From Laceyella tengchongensis (lineage in GTDB: Bacteria > Bacillota > Bacilli > Thermoactinomycetales > Thermoactinomycetaceae), in assembly GCF_900182735.1 (NCBI RefSeq), contig NZ_FXTU01000007.1:1-64000 (forward strand): a stretch of 64,000 bases of DNA, given 5' to 3'. Under the pieces are notes generated by a model. The model made no database searches. It had not been told where the DNA came from and was given only the letters and a program-made list of their open reading frames with translations. The position numbers and the translations under genes are program-made. Below, in pieces: positions 1 through 7,423 of the stretch (position 1 is the stretch's first letter; every line of letters begins with the position of its first letter).

Positions 1-172
<172 letters not shown>

Positions 173-173
173 G

Positions 174-285
174 GTTTCACACCGAAGTGTGAAACTGAGG
201 TTTGAGTCTATGCTCGAAGTTGATACTCCGCCGAGCAAAGCTCGCGGAGTTGTGAAACACTAAACACTAAAGTGTTAAGTGTTTC
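174..285 (-). other. 16S leader with three consecutive hairpins
   Basis: Between the rRNA promoter and the 16S 5' end lie three strong inverted repeats: 174-195 (perfect 9-bp stem GTTTCACAC/GTGTGAAAC, loop CGAA), 225-250 (ACTCCG and CGAGC arms, AAA loop, one bulged C) and 254-285 (two stem blocks, 8 and 6 bp, separated by one A-A mismatch, two-base loop). None is followed by a T-tract on the minus strand, so they are unlikely terminators. Upstream of them the minus strand reads TGTTCCTTGAAAACTAAAG, which resembles the motif found before Bacillus rRNA genes. A role in antitermination or rRNA processing is inference. Confidence 0.7.
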
Positions 286-373
286 ATCGAATTGACAGGT
301 CACGTTGTCACTCTTTAGTTTTCAAGGAACACGTTGTTTCATTTCGCACCGCTCGTTCGCTGCGACAAATAAG

Positions 374-402
374 ATATTATCACAGGCATTATATCATGTC
401 AA
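374..402 (-). promoter_or_regulatory. rRNA operon promoter (sigma-A)
   Basis: On the minus strand TTGACA (397-402) is followed by a 17-base spacer and TAATAT (374-379). This is a near-consensus sigma-A promoter pointing into the 16S leader, with transcription expected to start near 367. Bacillus rrn operons often have tandem promoters; I see only this one clearly. Confidence 0.85.
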
Positions 403-414
403 CACTTATTATCC

Positions 415-448
415 AAAAAAGAGCGATTCCATTCATCCGGAACCGCTC
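415..448 (-). terminator. Terminator after the osmC-type gene
   Basis: On the minus strand the arms GAGCGGTTCC and GGAATCGCTC (one mismatch) enclose an 8-base loop and are followed by six T. It lies 10 bases after the osmC stop and directly before the rRNA promoter, so it insulates the rRNA promoter from read-through. Confidence 0.85.
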
Positions 449-457
449 TTACCCCGT

Positions 458-886
458 TTACATTTCATTTATTTCGAACCGTTGGCCATTAATCTCAAAA
501 CTAGCAGTCACTTTCGCGTTAAGGGAATTGGATACGGAGCAATACTTCTCCACAGATAGCTTCACCGCGCGGCGCACTTTGTCTTCCGGCAGATCTCCCG
601 TCAGACGATAATGCATGTGAACGTGCGTAAAGCGGCGCGGATGCTCTTCTGCCCGCTCTCCATTCACTTCCATCGCGAAAGACTCCACATGTAAGCGCAT
701 TTTGCGCAAAATATCCACAATATCAATTCCAGAACACGTTCCCACTGCGGACAGAAGCACCTCGGTCGGCCGTGGGCCAAGGTTCTCTCCGCCCACTTCT
801 TGCGAGGCATCCAAGGAAATTGCATGGCCCGAGGGTGTCTCCGTTTTAAAATGCATGTTGCCTTGCCACTCAATTTTAATGTTCAT
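458..886 (-). CDS. OsmC/Ohr family peroxidase-like protein
   Basis: A 142-residue protein of the OsmC family, thiol-dependent enzymes that reduce organic hydroperoxides in the cytoplasm. The two family cysteines are present: Cys51 in 'GTCSGID' and Cys116 in 'EKYCSVSNSL', the second following the helix typical of the family. The length fits the short YhfA-type subgroup. The start is supported by GGAGG upstream of the ATG at 886. It begins 14 bases after the stop of the SpoIIM-like gene and is probably cotranscribed with it, ending at the terminator at 415-448. Substrate specificity (Ohr versus OsmC versus YhfA) cannot be decided from the sequence. Confidence 0.88.
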   Translation of the reverse strand: MNIKIEWQGNMHFKTETPSGHAISLDASQEVGGENLGPRPTEVLLSAVGTCSGIDIVDILRKMRLHVESFAMEVNGERAEEHPRRFTHVHMHYRLTGDLPEDKVRRAVKLSVEKYCSVSNSLNAKVTASFEINGQRFEINEM

Positions 887-900
887 TGTCGTACCTCCTT

Positions 901-1515
901 TTATTGCATGCCTGACACAATGAGACTCGATTCAACCACAGCAGCCACCGCCAACAGCAGGGCGATGATCAAAATCAATCGGGGCAATCTAGCCCGGATG
1001 CCTTTCCACTCTTGAATAGAAACTTCACGCCGCCCGGGTACCAGCATCGCTAGAAAACGGCGCCAGCCTGCCATACCCAACCGGATGCCGATCGCTGCCG
1101 CCAAAATGATAGCGGGTAATTCAAGCACGCCATGCGGTAGGACTTTCCCGACAAAGATGGCCAAGGGATGCTGCCCACTGGACTTGGCCGCCGCATCTAA
1201 TACTACACCGAGAACCATCCCATTCGTCAACATGGCCATAAACGGAATAATCCCCAGCAAAAGCCCAAACGCAATCATTTTTAGCGAAGCGAGCAGGTTA
1301 TTAAGAAAAATGATGCTGAAGGCATTGGCAAACGTAGGCTCTTTGCTGATTGATCCCATCACTTGCTCCAATTGATCCATGATCCCCATCTGCTTCATGC
1401 TTTCAAGAATGGCATCTCCATTGGCAAACCCGGCTATAGTGCTGGTGATGAATACCACCGCCGCAATGCCGAGATACCTGCTTTCTTCCCTGATTGCCGC
1501 CAACCACATCCGCAT
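901..1515 (-). CDS. Stage II sporulation protein M-like membrane protein
   Basis: An integral membrane protein of 204 residues belonging to the SpoIIM/DUF95 superfamily. Hydrophobic segments occur near residues 15-32, 68-105 (two spans), 123-145 and 178-200. The motif 'PHGVLELPAI' before the fourth span matches the conserved HG-x-x-E-x-PAI motif of the family. In Bacillus, SpoIIM works with SpoIID and SpoIIP in septal peptidoglycan thinning and engulfment, but the family also has non-sporulation members, so the exact role is open. The ATG at 1515 is chosen because AAAGGAG lies 8 bases upstream; a longer TTG-started frame to 1548 lacks a ribosome binding site. The pdaB gene diverges from it. 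Confidence 0.85.
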   Translation of the reverse strand: MRMWLAAIREESRYLGIAAVVFITSTIAGFANGDAILESMKQMGIMDQLEQVMGSISKEPTFANAFSIIFLNNLLASLKMIAFGLLLGIIPFMAMLTNGMVLGVVLDAAAKSSGQHPLAIFVGKVLPHGVLELPAIILAAAIGIRLGMAGWRRFLAMLVPGRREVSIQEWKGIRARLPRLILIIALLLAVAAVVESSLIVSGMQ

Positions 1516-1609
1516 ATCTTTCACTCCTTTTGCTTTAAGAGGATTCAATCATAACCCTCGTCCATCGGCATAGATTGATAATAAGAGGTTGCCAGTAGGA
1601 GGGTCATAG

Positions 1610-2374
1610 ATGAATATGTTCTTGGTTTTATCTGCAAAACGATTGAAAAGTACGTTTTTCATCATTTTAGCTTTGTTTTTCGCTATGGGCATTTTCTACG
1701 CTGAAAATAAGAATATGCAAGTGTTCTTCCCTATTGACCCTGGGCCAAGTGCCATCTACAGTGTAGAGACGGATAAAAAACAAGTGGCCCTCACGTTCGA
1801 CATCAGTTGGGGGGAAGAACGCACTGGTCCGATCTTGGATGTGTTGGAGCAAAAAGGATTGAAAAAGGCAACATTCTTCCTGTCATCTCCTTGGGCTGAG
1901 AGCCATCCTGATTTGGTCAAACGCATTGTGGACATGGGTTTTGAGATAGGGAGCCATGGCCATCGCCATGATAATTATAGCCAGTACAACGAAGAGCAAA
2001 TTCGCACGCAAATTAGCAAAGCGGACCGAATCTTGACCGAAGTTACGGGGAAAAAGCCGAAGCTAATCCGCTATCCAAATGGAGATTTCGACAAACGGGT
2101 GTTACGCATCGCCGATCAAATGGGATATAAGTCCATCCAATGGGACACTGATTCACTCGACTGGATGAACCCAGGAAAAGACAAAATCATCAACCGCGTT
2201 CTCAAGCGCGTCCATCCGGGCGACATCATTCTCATGCACGCCAGCGATTCTTGCCGGCAAACCCACGAAGCCCTGCCTGTCATCATCGACTCCTTGCGCA
2301 AACAAGGATATGAATTTGTCACTGTCTCCGAGCTGATCGCCGGTTCCGAAGTAAAAATGAAAGCCGTTGATTGA
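1610..2374 (+). CDS. pdaB: Sporulation polysaccharide deacetylase PdaB
   Basis: A 254-residue NodB-fold polysaccharide deacetylase with an N-terminal membrane anchor (residues 13-31). Motif 1 is TFDISWG (62-68) with Asp64; motif 2 is SHGHRH (115-120) with metal-binding His116 and His120; 'RYPNGDF' and 'ILMHASD' supply the later catalytic motifs. The second Asp of the usual TFDD is Ile here, as in PdaB (YbaN) proteins. In B. subtilis PdaB is needed to keep spores stable after the late stages of sporulation. TAGGAGGG precedes the ATG. It faces away from the SpoIIM-like gene and converges on kbaA, as in B. subtilis. Confidence 0.93.
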   Translation: MNMFLVLSAKRLKSTFFIILALFFAMGIFYAENKNMQVFFPIDPGPSAIYSVETDKKQVALTFDISWGEERTGPILDVLEQKGLKKATFFLSSPWAESHPDLVKRIVDMGFEIGSHGHRHDNYSQYNEEQIRTQISKADRILTEVTGKKPKLIRYPNGDFDKRVLRIADQMGYKSIQWDTDSLDWMNPGKDKIINRVLKRVHPGDIILMHASDSCRQTHEALPVIIDSLRKQGYEFVTVSELIAGSEVKMKAVD

Positions 2375-2396
2375 TAAGATTTCCATCGCATGATGG

Positions 2397-2445
2397 CGAC
2401 AAACCAGTTTCCCGCCAATCGAGGGAACTGGTTTGTCGTGTTTTG
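2397..2445 (+). terminator. Terminator of pdaB
   Basis: The arms CGACAAACCAGTTTCCC and GGGAACTGGTTTGTCG (2397-2413 and 2423-2438, one bulged T) are followed on the plus strand by TGTTTTGCTT. It lies just before the converging kbaA stop. The minus strand has no T-tract, so it serves mainly pdaB. Confidence 0.8.
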
Positions 2446-2446
2446 C

Positions 2447-3046
2447 TTATTTGGTTTGGCTGATTTTCGCCGGCGGTTTGATCCAACGGTGCAATTGCAG
2501 GATTTGCCATGCGTTGCAAACCAGCAACACCACCACACTGTGAAAAATGATCAATAACGGGATTTCGCCCGCTTTGGAATTAATCGATGGAATCGCCTCA
2601 AGAATAGTAGCCGCGACCATAAAGAAAAGAGTCGGAATATAGGCCGACACATTGGTCGATTTCTCTTTCAGCTTCGCTACGATCAAGGCCGTCAGTAGAA
2701 TGATGAATGGAATCAATAAGTGCAACCAAAAGCTTTCCCCACTGAATTTGACCGCATTCAGATATACCAGATTACCCAAAATAATCACTGTGAGAACCAA
2801 CATGGTCACATCATAACCCAGTTTATTGCGAATTAGCCCCTTGGCCAAGAAATTGAAAACCAGGTATGCAAAGAACCCCAACTCAGCAACCGCCGCCAGG
2901 GTCAAACTCAACAGCAATTGTTGTGTGATGTCGCCAAACATCTTCTGCCCCACCAATATCTCCAGGACAAAAGCAAGGACCAACGCCGTCACGCCGCCAA
3001 GCGCGAGTGTGGACCAGAACCAATAAAACAGTTTTTTTAGTGTCAT
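2447..3046 (-). CDS. kbaA: KinB-signalling pathway activator KbaA
   Basis: A very hydrophobic 199-residue membrane protein with about six transmembrane segments ('FWSTLALGGVTALVLAFVLEI', 'LSLTLAAVAELGFFAYLVF', 'VTMLVLTVIILGNLVYL', 'LHLLIPFIILLTALIVA', 'YIPTLFFMVAATILEA', 'PLLIIFHSVVVLLVCNA'). Size and position between pdaB and gerD match B. subtilis KbaA (198 residues), which promotes KinB activity in the sporulation phosphorelay. The ATG at 3046 follows AGGAGAG at good spacing; an upstream extension to 3148 has no ribosome binding site and would run into the gerD promoter. No second-site function can be read from the sequence. Confidence 0.87.
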   Translation of the reverse strand: MTLKKLFYWFWSTLALGGVTALVLAFVLEILVGQKMFGDITQQLLLSLTLAAVAELGFFAYLVFNFLAKGLIRNKLGYDVTMLVLTVIILGNLVYLNAVKFSGESFWLHLLIPFIILLTALIVAKLKEKSTNVSAYIPTLFFMVAATILEAIPSINSKAGEIPLLIIFHSVVVLLVCNAWQILQLHRWIKPPAKISQTK

Positions 3047-3127
3047 GGCCGTCTCTCCTGTTCCATTTCCTCTTCTCGATTGTATCAAAATCATTTTACC
3101 TGCGAAAGTGGACGCCTTTCTTTCTCT

Positions 3128-3157
3128 GCATAAAACCCATCCACCCATTCCATATTA
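3128..3157 (+). promoter_or_regulatory. Candidate sigma-G promoter of gerD
   Basis: GCATA (3128-3132), an 18-base gap and CATATTA (3151-3157) match the forespore sigma-G pattern (GNATR, 18 bases, CATNNTA) and lie about 38 bases upstream of the gerD ATG. B. subtilis gerD is known to be sigma-G dependent, which makes this more credible than the motif alone. Confidence 0.65.
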
Positions 3158-3194
3158 AAAGTAGTTCCCTTGGAAACGGAGGCAGGACACGCTT

Positions 3195-3818
3195 ATGCAG
3201 CGCTTAAAATGGATAATCCCAATTATCGCCGGTCTTTTCCTCATTTCATGCAATAACAGCCAACCCCAACCGCAAGAGCCTGATTACCAAAAGATTAAAG
3301 AGATCACACTGGACGTATTGCACACCTCTGAAGGAAAAAAGATGCTGGAAGATGTCATGACCGATCCATCGTTCAAACAAAAAGTCACTATCGATTCTAA
3401 AGAATTGGAAACGATTTTGTCCAAGTCGTTTACAGATCAGCAGACCAAAAAAGAGTGGGAAAAAATCCTGCAAAAAGAAACAGTAGCTACCAACTTATAT
3501 AAAGCGACTGAAGAGCAACAGAAAACCTTGCTCAAAACAATGATGAAAGATCCTGAGTACCAAAAGATGATGCTCGATCTCTTAAAAGACCCGCAGTTTT
3601 CCCAACACCTGATTCAGTTGCTCAAAAGCCAGCAAGCCCGCCAAGAAGTGCAAAAGCTCATGGAGGAGCTTGTATCCGTGCCAAGCATTCAAGAAAAGTT
3701 GGCCAAAAAAGTGCAAGAAGCATTGAAGCAAAAAGAGGGCGAAAAACAAGGCCAAGGCAGTGGAGAAGCCAGCGGGGGAGATGGTGGCGGAGACGGTGGC
3801 GGAGAAGGCGGAGGATGA
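3195..3818 (+). CDS. gerD: Spore germination lipoprotein GerD
   Basis: A 207-residue lipoprotein. Residues 1-19 form a lipoprotein signal with lipobox L-I-S-C, Cys19 being the predicted lipid-modified residue. The central part (about 30-175) is charged and helical, typical of GerD, which clusters germinant receptors in the inner spore membrane into the germinosome. The C-terminus (about 185-207) is a low-complexity Gly-Asp/Glu tail (GGDGGGDGGGEGGG), common in GerD proteins. GGAGG precedes the ATG, a sigma-G-like promoter lies upstream, and a terminator follows at 3825. Confidence 0.92.
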   Translation: MQRLKWIIPIIAGLFLISCNNSQPQPQEPDYQKIKEITLDVLHTSEGKKMLEDVMTDPSFKQKVTIDSKELETILSKSFTDQQTKKEWEKILQKETVATNLYKATEEQQKTLLKTMMKDPEYQKMMLDLLKDPQFSQHLIQLLKSQQARQEVQKLMEELVSVPSIQEKLAKKVQEALKQKEGEKQGQGSGEASGGDGGGDGGGEGGG

Positions 3819-3824
3819 TAAGCA

Positions 3825-3860
3825 AAAGGCTACCAGGCATAAGCCCGGTAGCCTTTTTTT
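3825..3860 (+). terminator. Terminator of gerD
   Basis: AAAGGCTACC (3825-3834) pairs perfectly with GGTAGCCTTT (3847-3856) and continues into a run of T on the plus strand. It overlaps the end of the converging salA gene. The opposite strand has TTTTGCTT after the hairpin and may also terminate. Confidence 0.88.
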
Positions 3861-4959
3861 AGGATTCGCTATGCACAGGCGCTTTTTCGATCACTTTGCG
3901 CGCCAATGTGGTGTAGATCTTACCGATAAAATGGTTGGCATCGTATACTGAAGGAGCGAAATTCGGATCATCCACATCGTCGTTGTCAGGGGCACCCAAT
4001 GGAATCTGCGCCAGTAGCTCAATGTTCAATTCTTTGGCCAGTTTCTCTCCCCCGCCACGGCCAAATACATACTCGCGCTCTCCGTATTTGTTCTGATACC
4101 ACGCCATGTTTTCCACAACCCCCAACAGCTCGTGTTTGGTGGCATGAAGGGCCATCGCACCGGCCCGGGCGGCCACAAACGCTGCCGTCGCATGCGGGGT
4201 GGTCACCAAGATTTCCTTGCTTTGTGGTATCAATTGATGAACATCCAAGGCGACATCACCTGTTCCAGGAGGCAAATCCAGTAGCAAATAATCTAATTCT
4301 CCCCAATGGACTTCACTAAAGAAATTGCGCAACATCTTACCCAACATGGGGCCACGCCACACGACAGGAGCATTGTCTTCCACAAAGAATCCCATCGACA
4401 TCACTTTCACCCCAAACCGTTCCACAGGCAAAATGGTTTGGTCGATCACCACGGGGCGTTGTTCAATCCCCATCATGTCCGGCACACTAAAGCCATAGAT
4501 GTCTGCATCGATGATTCCTACTTTCTTGCCTTCCCTCGCCAAAGCGACAGCCAAATTCACCGTCACTGTCGACTTGCCAACACCGCCTTTGCCACTGGCA
4601 ACAGCGATGAATTTCGTTTTCGAAGCTTTGGACAACAGGGGCGGTTCGGTGTTTGCGCCCGCCGCGGTGGGACCACTGGGTCGGCGCAATGATTCTGACA
4701 GCGCTCTTCTCTCTTCATCGGTCATCGCACCAATGCGCACATCCACTTCTGTGGCTCCCAAGGCCTTCAGCGCCGTTTCCACGTCCTCCTGAATCTTAAA
4801 TTTAAGGGGGCAACCCTGAATTGTTAAAATCAAATCCAGTGCCACGCGCGTCCCCTTGATTTCAATATTGCGAACCATGTTCAGCTCAACCAAGCTTCTA
4901 TTTATCTCCGGATCTTTTACTTCTTTTAAAGCGTCCAATACTTGTTCTCTTGTTATCAT
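3859..4959 (-). CDS. salA: Mrp/ApbC-type Fe-S carrier ATPase (SalA/YbaL)
   Basis: A 366-residue Mrp/NBP35 family P-loop ATPase. The N-terminal 80 residues form a MIP18/DUF59 domain ('VLDALKEVKDPEINRSLVEL'). The deviant Walker A is GKGGVGKST and the Switch/Walker B region follows as 'DADIYGFSVPD' and 'LLLDLPPGTGD'. The family carries Fe-S clusters; in B. subtilis the member at this locus, SalA, also affects protease gene expression through scoC. A C-terminal CxxC typical of some Mrp proteins is not seen. I start at the ATG at 4959 because GAGGTG lies 9 bases upstream; the frame stays open to an ATG at 4998, which has no ribosome binding site. Confidence 0.88.
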   Translation of the reverse strand: MITREQVLDALKEVKDPEINRSLVELNMVRNIEIKGTRVALDLILTIQGCPLKFKIQEDVETALKALGATEVDVRIGAMTDEERRALSESLRRPSGPTAAGANTEPPLLSKASKTKFIAVASGKGGVGKSTVTVNLAVALAREGKKVGIIDADIYGFSVPDMMGIEQRPVVIDQTILPVERFGVKVMSMGFFVEDNAPVVWRGPMLGKMLRNFFSEVHWGELDYLLLDLPPGTGDVALDVHQLIPQSKEILVTTPHATAAFVAARAGAMALHATKHELLGVVENMAWYQNKYGEREYVFGRGGGEKLAKELNIELLAQIPLGAPDNDDVDDPNFAPSVYDANHFIGKIYTTLARKVIEKAPVHSES

Positions 4960-5007
4960 GTCACAAGACACCTCGATCGAAAGCGATTTCTTTTCCATTA
5001 TAGCACA

Positions 5008-5757
5008 TTAGCGATCGGGTAACGGAGGTGTCTCCTTGCCGGTGTAATACTGCAATAAGCCCAAATAAATGGCGGCAGCCAATTTCTTCTGGTAATTCTC
5101 ATCAGCGAGTAGTTTGGCCTCGCCTGGATGGGTCAAAAAACCAACTTCAACTAGTGCGGTGGGGACATGTGCCTCTTTGAGGATGTAGACATCGCTTTTC
5201 TGTTTGGCCAGGCGGTTGGTATTCCCCAATTGTTTGATCAATTCCGCTTGAATCAGCGTGGCCAACCGCTTGTTCTCTTCGCGAATCGGATTGTAAAAAG
5301 TTTGGGCGCCTGACCACTTGGGAGATGGCATGGCGTTGAGATGGATGCTCACAAGCGCATCAGCCCGCTTCTCCTTCAACAAGTGGATACGCTTTAACAA
5401 ATCCTCCACTTTTCGCCGACTGAGCGACTTCGTTTCTGGTTCGGCTAAGTCTTGGTCGGCTTCGCGCGTCATCAGCACATATGCTCCCGCTTCATTCAGG
5501 TAATCCCGCAAATATAAAGCAATATTTAAAGTGATATGTTTCTCTACCAATCCGTTTCCGCTGGCCCCTCCATCGGCTCCCCCGTGGCCTGCGTCAATCA
5601 TGATCACCTTGCCACTCAGGGGCATAGCCATGGTGCTAACTGAGCCTACCTTCATAACCGAAAACATGCCGATGGCACTGACAAGCACCGCCGCGCAGAG
5701 CAGCATCATCCAACCTTTTTTCTGGTGGTTCTTCCACCAATCCATTGCCATTTTCAT
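5008..5757 (-). CDS. cwlD: N-acetylmuramoyl-L-alanine amidase CwlD
   Basis: A 249-residue zinc amidase (Amidase_3) with an N-terminal membrane segment (residues 16-36). Zinc and catalytic residues are visible: His58 in 'DAGHGGADGG', Glu72, His139 in 'VSIHLNA' and Glu204 in 'LVEVGFLTH'. CwlD removes peptide side chains during synthesis of muramic-delta-lactam in spore cortex, which is needed for cortex lysis at germination. Its place between salA and ybaK matches B. subtilis. A sigma-E-like promoter lies at 5796-5824. Confidence 0.93.
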   Translation of the reverse strand: MKMAMDWWKNHQKKGWMMLLCAAVLVSAIGMFSVMKVGSVSTMAMPLSGKVIMIDAGHGGADGGASGNGLVEKHITLNIALYLRDYLNEAGAYVLMTREADQDLAEPETKSLSRRKVEDLLKRIHLLKEKRADALVSIHLNAMPSPKWSGAQTFYNPIREENKRLATLIQAELIKQLGNTNRLAKQKSDVYILKEAHVPTALVEVGFLTHPGEAKLLADENYQKKLAAAIYLGLLQYYTGKETPPLPDR

Positions 5758-5795
5758 GCGTCTCGCCTCACTTCACTTCACGTCGCCTACTAGCT

Positions 5796-5824
5796 AATGT
5801 ATGGGACGAGACCGATTGATATGA
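5796..5824 (-). promoter_or_regulatory. Candidate sigma-E promoter of cwlD
   Basis: On the minus strand TCATAT (5819-5824), a 15-base gap and CATACATT (5796-5803) fit the mother-cell sigma-E consensus, whose -10 is CATACANT. It lies about 40 bases upstream of the cwlD start. B. subtilis cwlD is known to be sigma-E dependent. The assignment is by motif and context. Confidence 0.6.
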
Positions 5825-5827
5825 TTG

Positions 5828-6295
5828 TCAACGCTTTTGTGCATACCCTTTCATAAACCAATTTTTGGACAGCTCCGCCAACAGCATGAACACGGATTCC
5901 GCGCTCCATTCATCCAACCACTCGAATACATGAAACTCTTTGGTCAGCTGTTCCATCAGCTGTTGGCAATGGGCTTGATGGCGCGGCGCAAACACATCCA
6001 GCGCCTCTTTAAACGTTCGTGGTGACCGTCTTCTCCACTTGGCTTCTTTCATGCCACAAACAAACGCTTCATAGGCCAGACGGTAACACAATTCGAGCAG
6101 AAGCCATTTTCTCGAGGACGGCCAATATTTGACCATCGGTTTGATCAGATTGGCCTTCACCCGCTCCATTTCGTCCCACGGGAACGCATCTAATGCGTCT
6201 TGGCGCAAAGCCGCTTCTTTTTTAATCCGTAAACTATCAATATGTATGATTTCCCCCACCAAGCCAAATCGCTCCTTCTTTTGCAACCATCTCAT
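5828..6295 (-). CDS. ybaK: YbaK-type conserved protein (DUF2521)
   Basis: A 155-residue soluble protein rich in Arg, Lys, Glu and Trp, mainly helical by composition, without transmembrane segments or a known catalytic motif. Its position between rpsI and cwlD and the 'EIIHIDSLRIKKEAALRQ..AL' N-terminal pattern match B. subtilis YbaK, a protein of unknown function. I see no clear ribosome binding site before the ATG at 6295, so the start is uncertain. It follows the strong rpsI terminator and presumably has its own promoter. Confidence 0.75.
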   Translation of the reverse strand: MRWLQKKERFGLVGEIIHIDSLRIKKEAALRQDALDAFPWDEMERVKANLIKPMVKYWPSSRKWLLLELCYRLAYEAFVCGMKEAKWRRRSPRTFKEALDVFAPRHQAHCQQLMEQLTKEFHVFEWLDEWSAESVFMLLAELSKNWFMKGYAQKR

Positions 6296-6317
6296 TTATT
6301 GTTGACGAAAGAAGGAT

Positions 6318-6350
6318 AGAAAAAACCCCTGGATTGTTGTCCAGGGGTTT
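6318..6350 (-). terminator. Terminator of the rplM-rpsI operon
   Basis: On the minus strand a perfect 11-bp stem (AAACCCCTGGA/TCCAGGGGTTT) with a 6-base loop is followed by TTTTTT. It lies about 20 bases after the rpsI stop. Confidence 0.92.
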
Positions 6351-6371
6351 GTGTAAAAAGCGGATGCCCGA

Positions 6372-6764
6372 TTAGCGCTTGGAGAACTGAGGCGCGCGAC
6401 GAGCAGCTTTGAGACCGTATTTTTTCCGTTCTTTCATCCGTGGGTCACGGGTCAAGAAGCCGGCTTTTTTCAAGGATGGACGAAGTTCTGGATCCACTTT
6501 CAGAAGCGCACGCGCGATACCGTGGCGGATTGCGCCCGCTTGTCCTGTGAATCCACCACCGGATACGTTCACCAATACATCATAACGATCCGTGGTGTTG
6601 GTCAGTACTAATGGTTGACGTACGATCGCTTTTAAGGTTTCCAGACCAAAATAGTCATCAATGTTACGACCATTGATCACAACGCGGCCATCCCCAGCAA
6701 CGAGGCGAACACGAGCGACCGATTCCTTACGGCGACCGGTTCCATAGAATTGAACTTGTGCCAA
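6372..6764 (-). CDS. rpsI: Ribosomal protein S9
   Basis: A 130-residue bS9/uS9 protein of the small-subunit head. The N-terminal 'YGTGRRKESVARVRL', the middle 'GGGFTGQAGAIRHGIARAL' and the C-terminal tail 'RAPQFSKR', which reaches the P-site tRNA, are all typical. AGGAGGT stands before the ATG. It follows rplM with an 18-base gap and ends at a strong terminator, so rplM-rpsI form one unit. Confidence 0.98.
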   Translation of the reverse strand: MAQVQFYGTGRRKESVARVRLVAGDGRVVINGRNIDDYFGLETLKAIVRQPLVLTNTTDRYDVLVNVSGGGFTGQAGAIRHGIARALLKVDPELRPSLKKAGFLTRDPRMKERKKYGLKAARRAPQFSKR

Positions 6765-6782
6765 ATCGGTTACCTCCTTTTA

Positions 6783-7220
6783 TTAACCGCGCAGTTCCCA
6801 CTCAACCGGCTGTTGAGCCTGATGAGGATGTTCGGAACCAGCGTATACTTTTAGTTTTTTGAATTGCTGACGACCCAAAGAGCCTTTTGGCAGCATGCCT
6901 TTCACTGCAAATTCGATCAGGCGCTCCGGATGTTTGGCGCGCATGTCACTGGCTACAGTGGCTTTCAGACCACCTGGATGACCAGAGTGACGATAGTAAG
7001 TTTTTTGAGCCCATTTTTTACCGGTCAATTCAACTTGATCTGCGTTAATCACGATCACAAAATCGCCAGTGTCCACATGGGGAGTAAATTCAGGTTTATG
7101 CTTTCCGCGAAGCAAGGTAGCTACTTCAGTTGCGAGACGACCCAAGGTTTTGCCCGCAGCATCTACCACATACCATTTCCGTTCCACTTGATTTGGCTTA
7201 GCCATAAATGTGGTACGCAT
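6783..7220 (-). CDS. rplM: Ribosomal protein L13
   Basis: A 145-residue uL13, the same length as in B. subtilis. Hallmarks are 'WYVVDAAGKTLGRLA', 'YYRHSGHPGG' and 'MLPKGSLGRQ'. The ATG at 7220 follows GAGGAGG at ideal spacing; the open frame continues upstream to 7289 but reads through the leader repeats and is not plausible. A sigma-A promoter at 7370-7399 and an approximately 140-base leader precede it. Confidence 0.98.
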   Translation of the reverse strand: MRTTFMAKPNQVERKWYVVDAAGKTLGRLATEVATLLRGKHKPEFTPHVDTGDFVIVINADQVELTGKKWAQKTYYRHSGHPGGLKATVASDMRAKHPERLIEFAVKGMLPKGSLGRQQFKKLKVYAGSEHPHQAQQPVEWELRG

Positions 7221-7362
7221 CGTATTCCCTCCTCTATCGCAACGGATTGACCGTTTACTTTTAACAGATTTAGAAGCATTTAGAAGCAATTAGAAGCATT
7301 TTTTGTAGCACTGACAAGATTTGCGCCGAACAACTCCACCGGGGCATGGAGTGGAAAATACC
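7221..7362 (-). promoter_or_regulatory. Probable rplM (L13) mRNA leader
   Basis: The transcript from the promoter at 7370-7399 would carry about 140 untranslated bases before rplM. It contains a small hairpin (CTCC-N10-GGAG, 7334-7351) and, at 7271-7300, three tandem 10-base units TAGAAGCA(TT/AT) on the plus strand. L13 leaders that bind L13 and regulate this operon are known in Firmicutes; I cannot confirm that this sequence fits the known model, and the tandem repeat is not a recognised part of it. Confidence 0.5.
7271..7300. repeat. Three tandem 10-bp repeats in the rplM leader
   Basis: Plus strand: TAGAAGCATT, TAGAAGCAAT, TAGAAGCATT, directly head to tail. The period is 10, not a multiple of three, and the block lies in the rplM leader, 51 bases before the start codon. 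Confidence 0.85.
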
Positions 7363-7369
7363 AAGCGTA

Positions 7370-7399
7370 ATCTTACCTTAAAAGCGGGAAAATGTCAAG
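7370..7399 (-). promoter_or_regulatory. rplM-rpsI promoter (sigma-A)
   Basis: On the minus strand TTGACA (7394-7399), an 18-base spacer and TAAGAT (7370-7375). It begins 25 bases inside the gap after the truA stop and is the natural start of the rplM-rpsI transcript. Confidence 0.75.
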
Positions 7400-7423
7400 A
7401 AATCGCAAGGGCAAATGCCATGT

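Noticed and set aside
4960..4998. Longer N-terminus for salA starting at 4998
   Set aside because: No ribosome binding site; the extra residues are not part of the DUF59 domain, and a GAGGTG precedes the ATG at 4959.
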